Shown: positions 1-5,979 of the stretch, in pieces
Position numbering within the stretch: position 1 is the first letter of the stretch
Layout: every line of letters starts with the position of its first letter
Origin: Candidatus Omnitrophota bacterium
GTDB lineage: Bacteria; Omnitrophota; Gorgyraeia; B26-G9
Direction: 5' to 3'
Assembly: GCA_022013205.1 (NCBI GenBank)
Contig: JAKLQT010000238.1
Span: 1-10,278 of the forward strand
Length of the DNA: 10,278 bases
Notes under the pieces: model-generated
What the model was told of the DNA's origin: nothing
Databases searched by the model: none
What the model saw: the letters and a program-made list of their open reading frames with translations, nothing else
Made by a program: the position numbers and the translations under genes

Positions 1-1
1 A

Positions 2-340
2 ATGTCGGTGAGGGAGTCATTGGCCGGGCCGATTGTTATTTTTAAAATCACAGGCCAGGCAGCAAAACTGGGATTTGTTTATTTATTGCAGATAATGGCT
101 GCTTTAAGCGTAAGCCTGGCCATAATAAATCTGTTCCCTGTGCCGGTCCTTGACGGAGGGCATCTCCTGTTTTTACTGTGCGAAAAAATAAAAGGAAAGC
201 CCATCAGCATAAAATTGCAGGAAATTGCTACGCGCGCTGGTTTATCTATGCTTGTTGTTTTAATGATATTTGTTTTTTATAATGACCTGGTAAGGATAGG
301 CGCTTTTGAAAGAGCATTCATGTTTTTAACCGGGAAATAA
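2..340 (+). CDS. rseP: RseP-type site-2 metalloprotease, C-terminal part (5' end outside window)
   Basis: This is the last ~112 residues of an inner-membrane zinc protease of the RseP/RasP (M50, site-2 protease) family. These enzymes cut transmembrane anti-sigma factors or remnant signal peptides within the membrane. Seen here: a conserved GPI stretch, a hydrophobic segment at about residues 24-46 of the visible part, then NLFPVPVLDGGHL, whose Asp (codon 152-154) is the third zinc ligand in the family. A final hydrophobic helix follows at about 80-94, with a short tail. The HExxH motif and PDZ domain must lie upstream, since family members are about 350-450 residues. The ATG at position 2 is probably an internal methionine; the frame is open to the window edge. 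The gene ends 2 nt before ispG, and in many bacteria dxr precedes this pair, so an isoprenoid/envelope operon is likely. Identification is secure. Confidence 0.93.
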   Translation: MSVRESLAGPIVIFKITGQAAKLGFVYLLQIMAALSVSLAIINLFPVPVLDGGHLLFLLCEKIKGKPISIKLQEIATRAGLSMLVVLMIFVFYNDLVRIGAFERAFMFLTGK

Positions 341-342
341 AT

Positions 343-1407
343 ATGCGCATAAAACGCAGAAGGTCTAAGAAAATAAAAGTAGGGAATATTTTTATAGGAG
401 GCAACGCCCCGATCAGTATTCAGTCAATGACAACTACTGATACTAAGGATGTAAAGGCAACTGTCGCGCAGATAAAAAAGCTGGAAAGGCTGGGATGCCG
501 GATAATTAGGGTTGCCGTGCCTGATTGCGAGGCGGCAAAGGCGATCCGCGATATAAAAAAGAAAGTAAAAATACCGCTTGTTGCCGATATTCATTTTGAT
601 TATCGCCTGGCACTTTTGTCGATCGAAAACGGAGCGGATAAAATAAGGCTGAACCCCGGCAATATTCAGAAAAAATCCCACATAGAAGCGGTTTTAAAGC
701 ATGCTGAAGAAAAGAGAGTGCCTATAAGAATCGGGCTTAATTCCGGCTCTGTGAAAAGGAGCAAGTCCGGCGGTGTTGTCAGTGATATGCTTAAAGCGGC
801 TTTTTTCTATGAGCGGTTATTTAAGCAGTTTAAATTTCAGGATATGATATTCTCGTTTAAAACGCATGATGTTTTAACTACTGTTAAGGCTTACCGCGAA
901 TTCGCGCGTTTAAGTGATGCCCCGCTTCATCTTGGCCTTACAGCCGCTGGCCCCGAACATGAGGGGATAGTTAAATCAAACATTGCTCTGGGCTGCCTGC
1001 TTCTTGAAGGAATCGGAGATACCTTGCGTGTTTCTTTGACCGCGGATCCTGTAAAAGAGATCGAAGCAGGCAAGAGGATACTATCAGCGATTGGCCTTTT
1101 AAATGAAGGAATAGAAATAATTTCATGCCCCACTTGCGGCCGCTGTACAATTGATCTTATGGAGATTGTAAGTAAAGCAGAAAAAATATTAAAGCCCTTT
1201 AACAAAAAGCTCCATAACCGAAAACTTAAAGTGGCAATTATGGGTTGTGTGGTAAACGGGCCGGGGGAGGCAAAAGATGCTGATATCGGTGTTGCCTGGG
1301 GCGGTAAGAGCGGGTTATTGTTTAAAAAAGGGAAAAAGATTAAACTTATTAAAAAGAAGGAACTGCTAAGCGCATTAGTCGCGGAGGTCAAAAATGAGGT
1401 GGTCTAA
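343..1407 (+). CDS. ispG: 4-hydroxy-3-methylbut-2-enyl diphosphate synthase (GcpE/IspG)
   Basis: This 354-residue protein is a full-length bacterial-type IspG, the penultimate enzyme of the MEP isoprenoid pathway. It reductively converts MEcPP to HMBPP in the cytoplasm using a [4Fe-4S] cluster. The N-terminal TIM-barrel half shows PISIQSMTTTDTKDV (residues 23-37), RVAVPD (56-61), ADIHFDYRLA (81-90) and IRLNPGN (101-107). The C-terminal reductase-like half has the cluster ligands Cys262 and Cys265 (CPTCGR), Cys302 (GCVVNGPGE) and Glu309, matching E. coli Cys270/273/305 and Glu312. An extra Cys268 lies next to the second ligand; its role is unknown. The bacterial short form is indicated because the large insert of plant and plasmodial enzymes is absent. 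The start follows the rseP stop by 2 nt with a weak GGGA (332-335) upstream. The 3' end overlaps proS by 14 nt, implying coupled translation. Confidence 0.97.
   Translation: MRIKRRRSKKIKVGNIFIGGNAPISIQSMTTTDTKDVKATVAQIKKLERLGCRIIRVAVPDCEAAKAIRDIKKKVKIPLVADIHFDYRLALLSIENGADKIRLNPGNIQKKSHIEAVLKHAEEKRVPIRIGLNSGSVKRSKSGGVVSDMLKAAFFYERLFKQFKFQDMIFSFKTHDVLTTVKAYREFARLSDAPLHLGLTAAGPEHEGIVKSNIALGCLLLEGIGDTLRVSLTADPVKEIEAGKRILSAIGLLNEGIEIISCPTCGRCTIDLMEIVSKAEKILKPFNKKLHNRKLKVAIMGCVVNGPGEAKDADIGVAWGGKSGLLFKKGKKIKLIKKKELLSALVAEVKNEVV
1383..1387 (+). promoter_or_regulatory. Shine-Dalgarno GGAGG for proS, inside ispG
   Basis: GGAGG ends 6 nt before the ATG at 1394, which is ideal spacing. It fixes the proS start even though that start lies within the last codons of ispG. 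Confidence 0.75.
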
Positions 1408-3145
1408 GATACTATTACCGACATTAAAAGAAGTCCCGGCAGACGCGGAGGCTATCAGTCATATTTTAATGATCAGAGCAGGATTGATCCGCAAGCTTAC
1501 AGCGGGTGTTTATTGCTATCTGCCTTTCGGACTTAGAGTATTGGCAAAGATAGAAAAAATTATCAGAGAGGAAATGAACTCTGAAGGTGCCCAGGAACTT
1601 CTGCTTCCGGCAATTCAGCCTTGTGAGCTCTGGCAAAAAAGCGGACGATTTGAGGCGCTGGGAGAGGATATGATTACTTTCACAGATCGTCATAAAAAGC
1701 TTAATGTCTTAGGCCCCACTCACGAGGAAGTTATTACAGCACTGGTTAAAAACGAGGTTAATTCATATAGGCAGATGCCGCTTATTCTTTACCAGATTCA
1801 GACTAAATTTCGCGATGAAGCCCGGCCTCGATATGGTGTTATGCGGTCGCGTGAATTTATTATGAAGGACGCGTACAGCTTTGACCGGGACCAGCCGGGA
1901 TTAGATGTTAGTTACGATAAGATGTATGATGCTTATTGCCGTATATTTAAACGCTGTGGTTTGGAATTTATTCCGGTGGAAGCAGATACCGGAATTATGG
2001 GAGGAGACACCTCGCATGAATTTATGGTTCTGGCTGGAAGCGGAGAAGATAAGATTGCCTGCTGTAAAAAGTGCGAATATGCCGCGAGCCTTGATAAAGC
2101 AGAGTGCCCAGAGCCGGACCATGGACAACGGACCATAGACCATAGTAAAAAACCTGAATATTTAAAGGATGTGAGCACTCCGGGAGTCAGTTCAGTGGAA
2201 GATGTGGCGGCTTTTTTAAAGGCCTCATCAGATAAGTTATTGAAAACAATAATATATGTCAACGCGGATAAACCAGTGGCTGTGCTTGTGCGCGGTGGCC
2301 ATGAGGTTAATGAGGCTAAACTTATCAGGGTATTAAAAAGCAATAATCTTGAAATGGCCAGTGCTGAGGTTATAAAAAAAACAACCAACGCTCCTGTAGG
2401 TTTCAGCGGTCCAGTGGGGTTAACCGGAATAGAAATAATAGCGGATTATTCACTTAAAGGGTCCAGAGGATTGATTGCCGGAGCAAACAAAGCTGATACG
2501 CATATAATAGATATTGATATGAAAAGGGATGTGCAGGTTACGCGATGGGCTGATATCAGAAGTATTAAGGAGAATGATTTATGTCCGCGTTGTAATTTGG
2601 CGGGGATAAATATCCAGCAGGCTATTGAGGTTGGGCATGTGTTTAAGCTTGGGACAAAATATACGCAAAGTCTGGGTGCTACATATCTAGATGTTCAGGG
2701 GAAAGCGAACCAGATCATTATGGGTTGTTACGGCATTGGAGTTACCAGAATTATTGCCGCGTATCTTGAACAAAATCATGATGATTGCGGTATTATCTGG
2801 CCTTGGGCTATCAGTCCTTTTCAGGTAATTATCATGCCGCTTAATACGGATAACAAGGAAATTATGCAAAAGGCGGAAAATATTTATAAACTATTTATTG
2901 ATGAAAACATTGAAGTGCTTTTTGATGACCGGGATATAAGGGCCGGGATGAAATTTAAAGATGCAGATCTGATAGGCATTCCCATACAGATTATAATCGG
3001 CGAGAAAAATTTAGCACAGGGTATTATAGAAATAAAATTACGCAAAACAGGCCAGAGGGAAAAAATAAAATCAGGAGAAGTTGTCCCGAAGGTATTAAAA
3101 CTGATTGACGATTTGCAAGCATATCCTGAACCGGAAGGTATCTAA
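1394..3145 (+). CDS. proS: Prolyl-tRNA synthetase, bacterial type with inserted editing domain
   Basis: A class II aminoacyl-tRNA synthetase that charges tRNA-Pro in the cytoplasm; 583 residues against about 570 for E. coli ProS. Motif 1 is around residues 28-75. The substrate loop THE (109-111) and motif 2 (FRDEARPRYGVMRSREF, 139-155) follow, and motif 3 is GCYGIGVTR (444-452). Between motifs 2 and 3, about residues 255-390, lies a YbaK-like INS domain that in this family removes alanine from mischarged tRNA-Pro. It includes VLVRGGHEVNEAK (297-309), GFSGPVGL (336-343) and AGANK (362-366). The C-terminal anticodon-binding domain (about 475-570) has LFDDRDIRAGMKFKDADLIG. Two cysteine groups flank the insert: Cys223, Cys224, Cys227 and Cys397, Cys400. 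Odd feature: residues 241-250 are encoded by a 7-bp tandem repeat in the linker before the editing domain. The reading frame is intact and all catalytic motifs are present, so it is probably functional. Confidence 0.97.
   Translation: MRWSKILLPTLKEVPADAEAISHILMIRAGLIRKLTAGVYCYLPFGLRVLAKIEKIIREEMNSEGAQELLLPAIQPCELWQKSGRFEALGEDMITFTDRHKKLNVLGPTHEEVITALVKNEVNSYRQMPLILYQIQTKFRDEARPRYGVMRSREFIMKDAYSFDRDQPGLDVSYDKMYDAYCRIFKRCGLEFIPVEADTGIMGGDTSHEFMVLAGSGEDKIACCKKCEYAASLDKAECPEPDHGQRTIDHSKKPEYLKDVSTPGVSSVEDVAAFLKASSDKLLKTIIYVNADKPVAVLVRGGHEVNEAKLIRVLKSNNLEMASAEVIKKTTNAPVGFSGPVGLTGIEIIADYSLKGSRGLIAGANKADTHIIDIDMKRDVQVTRWADIRSIKENDLCPRCNLAGINIQQAIEVGHVFKLGTKYTQSLGATYLDVQGKANQIIMGCYGIGVTRIIAAYLEQNHDDCGIIWPWAISPFQVIIMPLNTDNKEIMQKAENIYKLFIDENIEVLFDDRDIRAGMKFKDADLIGIPIQIIIGEKNLAQGIIEIKLRKTGQREKIKSGEVVPKVLKLIDDLQAYPEPEGI
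2116..2143 (+). repeat. Four-copy 7-bp tandem repeat (GGACCAT-like) within proS
   Basis: Four head-to-tail heptamers: copies 1 (2116-2122) and 3 (2130-2136) are GGACCAT, copy 2 (2123-2129) is GGACAAC and copy 4 (2137-2143) is AGACCAT. Because 7 is not a multiple of 3, successive copies are read in different frames. They give the hydrophilic peptide PDHGQRTIDH at residues 241-250 in the linker between the motif 2 region and the editing domain. Confidence 0.85.
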
Positions 3146-3150
3146 CTATC

Positions 3151-3188
3151 AAAAAAAACTTGACATATATTGTTTTTTATGTAAAAAT
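3151..3188 (+). promoter_or_regulatory. Sigma70-like promoter with A-tract and extended -10, upstream of the pilus/secretion cluster
   Basis: A perfect -35 hexamer TTGACA (3160-3165) is followed after exactly 17 bp by AAAAAT (3183-3188), 4 of 6 matches to TATAAT. TG-T (3180-3182) lies just before it, an extended -10. An eight-A tract at 3151-3158 abuts the -35 in the position of a proximal UP element. Predicted transcription start is near 3195, leaving a leader of about 60 nt before the ATG at 3257. It sits in the only sizeable gap between proS and the secretion genes, so it probably drives that cluster. The calls rest on sequence match only. Confidence 0.65.
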
Positions 3189-3221
3189 AATTAATAACTA
3201 GTGATTCAGCAACTAACAGAA

Positions 3222-3253
3222 AAATGGATTTTAACCTCTTAAATGGATTTTAA
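3222..3253 (+). repeat. Perfect 13-bp direct repeat in the leader of the PilM-like gene
   Basis: AAATGGATTTTAA occurs at 3222-3234 and again at 3241-3253, 19 bp apart start to start. The second copy ends 3 nt before the ATG at 3257. GGA (3245-3247) in the second copy is the only Shine-Dalgarno-like sequence available, 9 nt from the start. The repeat therefore overlaps the ribosome-binding region. Confidence 0.8.
3224..3253 (+). other. Possible 9-codon upstream ORF (MDFNLLNGF)
   Basis: An ATG inside the first 13-bp repeat opens a frame MDFNLLNGF. Its TAA (3251-3253) is the end of the second repeat, 3 nt before the start of the PilM-like gene. A GGA or AGG ribosome-binding site is not evident upstream of it. 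It could be a leader peptide coupled to the next gene, or chance in AT-rich DNA; the latter is at least as likely. Confidence 0.15.
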
Positions 3254-3255
3254 GA
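3237..3255 (+). promoter_or_regulatory. Small AU hairpin presenting the ribosome-binding bases
   Basis: TCTTAAA (3237-3243) is perfectly complementary to TTTAAGA (3249-3255), with the 5-nt loop TGGAT (3244-3248) containing the only Shine-Dalgarno-like GGA. A competing stem TTTAA (3230-3234) with TTAAA (3239-3243) would use the same arm. Only one G-C pair supports the main stem, so stability is low and any regulatory role is speculative. Confidence 0.3.
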
Positions 3256-3256
3256 C

Positions 3257-4912
3257 ATGGCTTTTTTCCGCACTACAGTAGGACTCTATATCGGGCCAAA
3301 AACTGTCCAGCTTGCGCAGATGCAGTCTGTTGCCGGTAAGATACAGTTAACTAATTTTGTGCATATCGATATTTTCGAAGAAAAACAAGTTGAAGGCGCT
3401 GATAAAGAGGAACTCATTATAAATGCTCTCCGTAAAGCTATTAATAAGTCAAAGATTGAGCTAAAAAGAGTAAATACCGTGCTTATGCCGGGTATGGTTT
3501 TACTGCGCTATTTTCAAATGCCCCGTATCAGTCCTGAAGAAATGGAAGAAGCTGTCCGTTTTGAAGCCCGTAAATACATACCGTTTAAACTTGAAGAAGC
3601 AGTAACCGGTTTTTATATACTTAAGGATGACCAGGAAAGCAGAAAGTTGGGAATTCTTTCTCTTGTTACCAAAGAAGAGTCCATCAAGCATCATTTAACT
3701 ATTCTGCATAAGGTGGGAATAAGTCCTGTGGCTGTAGAGACTGCTTCTTTTGCTTTATTGCGCCTATTGGAGTATTCACAGGAAATCGATAAGAAGAATT
3801 CAAATGTAGTTATTTATTTATATGCGCAGAGGATAAATATAATTATTCTAAAAAATGGTATTCCTTATTTTGTGCGTGATATATCACTAGCTAAAAAGGA
3901 AGAATGGATCGATGATGATACCGCGGAATTACTTGCGGGCGGAAAGTTGAGTTCTCCTGATAGCCGTGGGGTAACGCTTGAAAATATGGTCAGTGAACTG
4001 CGTATATCTCTTGAATACTATAAAAAAGAACTGGGCAAAGAGCAGGCAAGTAAAATCATTCTATGCGGTGAGCTGGAAGACTTTGATGATGTAGATGTGG
4101 TGATGGAAGCAGCTAAAGACCAACCGGACAATTCGTGCCCGCTCGCTGTATATTTGCAAAAGCAGTTTGATTTACCTGTAAGTACTATTGACCCCCTTAA
4201 AAACATAATCAGCCCTAAAGCCAGGCCGTTGCCGTACACTTTCCCGATGCTGGCGGTGACTATCGGTGCTGCTATGAGAAACCTGAGCAAATCAACTGTA
4301 GAGATTGATCTTTTCAGCGCGCGAAAGAAAACCAGCATAAGGGCTAAAGTTTTTATAGGAAAGATGATTATTGCCGGGCTGGGAGGATTGATTATAAGCT
4401 TTGTTGCTTTATTTATAATTCTTTCTATTTTTGTTAACAGAGAAAAAAATCTTCTGGAACAGGACAAAAAAGGCAGGCCGAAGTTCATGGATTTATCTCA
4501 TTTTAGTGATGATAATCTGAAAAAGGGCGAGCAGGAAGTCATTAAGCGCCTGGCTATTTATAAAAAGCTGGTGGAAGACAGGTTTGTAGTTACGGATAAA
4601 TTAAGTGTTTTTCCCAAGTTAACGCCTGAGGCAATCTGGCTTACAGGAATTAATTTTTTTGTGACTTATTCGTCTGATAAAGCTGATTGCTCAAGTAATT
4701 ATTCCCTGGGAGTCAGCGGTAAGGTATTTTCTGAACAGAAAGGTGTTGAGATAGAGATGGTTAACGCTTTTGCTGAGAGCCTGAAGACAGATGACATGTT
4801 TTTTGAGGGCTTTAAGGTTATCAAAACCGGTTCGGTAACAAGAGGTGATTTCCAAGGAGTACCGGTTATGAGCTTTGAGCTTAATTGCTACTCTAATCCT
4901 GCTGAAAAATAA
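3257..4912 (+). CDS. pilM: PilM-PilN fusion (GspL-like) inner-membrane assembly protein
   Basis: A 551-residue bitopic protein. Residues 1-345 form a PilM-like actin-fold cytoplasmic domain; its clearest signature is RYFQMPRISPEEMEEAVRFE (84-103) followed by ARKYIPF. Next comes a short linker VEIDLF (348-353), which resembles the INLLP start of PilN. One transmembrane helix lies at about 365-393, and a periplasmic domain (about 394-551) carries the PilN-like LTPEAIWLTGINF (455-467). PilM and PilN are usually separate; their fusion is the layout of GspL in type II secretion. The canonical actin-family phosphate and adenosine motifs are degenerate (Tyr11 in VGLYIG where Asp is expected), so ATP binding is doubtful. 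Periplasmic Cys478 and Cys544 could pair. It is followed 17 nt later by a PilO-like gene with AAAGGT at 4919-4924. It probably links the platform and ATPase to the periplasmic alignment complex. Whether to name it PilM/N or GspL is open. Confidence 0.85.
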   Translation: MAFFRTTVGLYIGPKTVQLAQMQSVAGKIQLTNFVHIDIFEEKQVEGADKEELIINALRKAINKSKIELKRVNTVLMPGMVLLRYFQMPRISPEEMEEAVRFEARKYIPFKLEEAVTGFYILKDDQESRKLGILSLVTKEESIKHHLTILHKVGISPVAVETASFALLRLLEYSQEIDKKNSNVVIYLYAQRINIIILKNGIPYFVRDISLAKKEEWIDDDTAELLAGGKLSSPDSRGVTLENMVSELRISLEYYKKELGKEQASKIILCGELEDFDDVDVVMEAAKDQPDNSCPLAVYLQKQFDLPVSTIDPLKNIISPKARPLPYTFPMLAVTIGAAMRNLSKSTVEIDLFSARKKTSIRAKVFIGKMIIAGLGGLIISFVALFIILSIFVNREKNLLEQDKKGRPKFMDLSHFSDDNLKKGEQEVIKRLAIYKKLVEDRFVVTDKLSVFPKLTPEAIWLTGINFFVTYSSDKADCSSNYSLGVSGKVFSEQKGVEIEMVNAFAESLKTDDMFFEGFKVIKTGSVTRGDFQGVPVMSFELNCYSNPAEK

Positions 4913-4929
4913 TTTATTAAAGGTAGATA

Positions 4930-5463
4930 ATGATTAAAAAAATTATTCCTAAAGAAATCCAAAAGTTATTAATGGTAGGGGGCACGATTTTTGTGCTGAT
5001 TTTTATCTGGGGCGGGCGATTTTTATATAACAAGAATAATGTGAGATTACAAAAAATAAAAATACAGCGTCAGCGTGTAAAACTTGAAAATAAGGTTGGG
5101 ATTAACCTCAATGAATTGACGAAAATAAGAAAAAAAATGACAGTCATCCAGGAGAGTTCCCTCTTTTTGGCAGAGGTCGCGAAAATCGCCGGACAGCTGA
5201 ACATGAAGGTTAAAGCTATTACGGCATTGCCAAGGGAAACCCGCAATGAATTCGTAAGATTAGCGGTAAGCCTTGAAATAGATACTAGTTATCATGAACT
5301 GGGGCTGTTTATCAGTAAGATTGAAGGCAGTGAAGTTTTTATGTCAATCGATAAAATGGAGTTGAGTTCTACAGTAACTGCCGAAAACGCGGGCTCGCCT
5401 CAGATTTTGGCAAAACTAACAGTCTGTACGATGTCATTAACAGATACTATTTTGGAAAAATGA
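4930..5463 (+). CDS. pilO: PilO/GspM-like inner-membrane alignment protein
   Basis: A 177-residue protein with a short cytoplasmic N-terminus, one transmembrane helix (about residues 13-33) and a predicted coiled-coil stretch (about 36-75). A small periplasmic ferredoxin-like domain follows (about 78-170). The pattern LAEVAKIAGQLNMKVKAI, then YHELGLFISKIEGSEVFMSI and a final beta strand LAKLTVCTMSL, fits PilO/GspM, which pairs with PilN/GspL to link the inner-membrane platform to the secretin. Sequence conservation in this family is low. The call therefore rests on topology and on its place between the PilM/N-like and PilP-like genes. A good ribosome site (AAAGGT, 6 nt spacing) supports the start. 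Its TGA overlaps the next ATG (ATGA at 5460-5463), so translation of the two is probably coupled. Confidence 0.8.
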   Translation: MIKKIIPKEIQKLLMVGGTIFVLIFIWGGRFLYNKNNVRLQKIKIQRQRVKLENKVGINLNELTKIRKKMTVIQESSLFLAEVAKIAGQLNMKVKAITALPRETRNEFVRLAVSLEIDTSYHELGLFISKIEGSEVFMSIDKMELSSTVTAENAGSPQILAKLTVCTMSLTDTILEK

Positions 5464-5969
5464 GAAAAAAAGCTTATAAAAATATAATTATTCTTTTGCT
5501 GATCATTGCGGCAATATTTGTAAGTAGTCCATCTGTATTTGCGGCCAAGCCTAAAAAGCAAAAAGGCAAACAAGGTGCTAAAAAAACAGAGGCTGCCGAT
5601 CAAAAGGAAAAGGCCGCCAAAAAGGTGCGGACTGAAATCAAGTATGTCGGGTTTGAAGCCAAGAGAAATCCTTTCGCTCCGCCTAAAGAAGTAGCAATGC
5701 TGATTGCTACTTCTAACAAGACTGACGTGCTTGAAAAGATTGAATCAATAAAGATACCTAAGATTGATATACAGGGTATAATCTGGTCTCGATCTATGCC
5801 GCAGGTTATAGTTAATGGAACTGTGATGAAGGTAGGTGACTATATCTCGGAATTCCAGATAAAGGAAGTCAACAGAAACGCAATAATATTATTTTATAAA
5901 GGTAAAGATTATTTGATGAAAATGCAGCAATCACAGAATAAGACGAAAAAACAAAAAAGAAAAAAATAA
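5460..5969 (+). CDS. PilP/GspC-like periplasmic HR-domain protein
   Basis: A 169-residue exported protein. The N-terminus MRKKAYKN plus a hydrophobic core (9-20) and SVFA-A (25-29) looks like a signal peptidase I site or an uncleaved anchor. No lipobox cysteine is present, unlike classical PilP lipoproteins. A lysine/alanine-rich linker (30-58) leads to RNPFAPP (69-75), the conserved RDPF-type motif. An HR-like beta domain follows (about 102-155: IDIQGIIWSRSMPQVIVNGTVMKVGDYI in consensus positions), then a very basic tail KTKKQKRKK. In T4P and T2SS this domain contacts the secretin N0 domain and links it to PilN/PilO. The start overlaps the previous stop (ATGA), with GGA only 3 nt upstream. 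The secretin gene starts 10 nt after the stop, fitting that partnership. The family is fairly clear, but PilP versus GspC cannot be settled. Confidence 0.75.
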   Translation: MRKKAYKNIIILLLIIAAIFVSSPSVFAAKPKKQKGKQGAKKTEAADQKEKAAKKVRTEIKYVGFEAKRNPFAPPKEVAMLIATSNKTDVLEKIESIKIPKIDIQGIIWSRSMPQVIVNGTVMKVGDYISEFQIKEVNRNAIILFYKGKDYLMKMQQSQNKTKKQKRKK

Positions 5970-5973
5970 GGAG
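5968..5973 (+). promoter_or_regulatory. Shine-Dalgarno AAGGAG of the secretin gene
   Basis: AAGGAG overlaps the TAA of the PilP-like gene and ends 6 nt before the ATG at 5980. It is the strongest ribosome site in the secretion cluster, consistent with a need for multimeric secretin. Confidence 0.75.
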
Positions 5974-5979
5974 TAAGAG

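Noticed and set aside
927..1391. 154-residue open frame on the - strand opposite ispG
   Set aside because: It lies wholly antisense to a certain ispG, its translation is Ser/Pro/Phe-rich with no recognisable motif, and it has no ribosome site. It is a shadow frame.
3153..3178. Possible intrinsic terminator after proS (AAAAAAC/GTTTTTT stem followed by T-rich DNA)
   Set aside because: The stem has a single G-C pair and a 12-nt loop, so it is too weak. The same bases are better explained by the -35 region and A-tract of a promoter.
4018..4488. 156-residue open frame on the - strand opposite the PilM/PilN fusion
   Set aside because: It is antisense to a well-supported gene, and its hydrophobic runs mirror the coding strand's transmembrane segment. 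No independent signal.
5944..5967. Slippery A-runs at the end of the PilP-like gene as a programmed frameshift
   Set aside because: The A-AAA-AAG heptamer is out of phase with the reading frame, and a -1 shift would reach a stop within a few codons.
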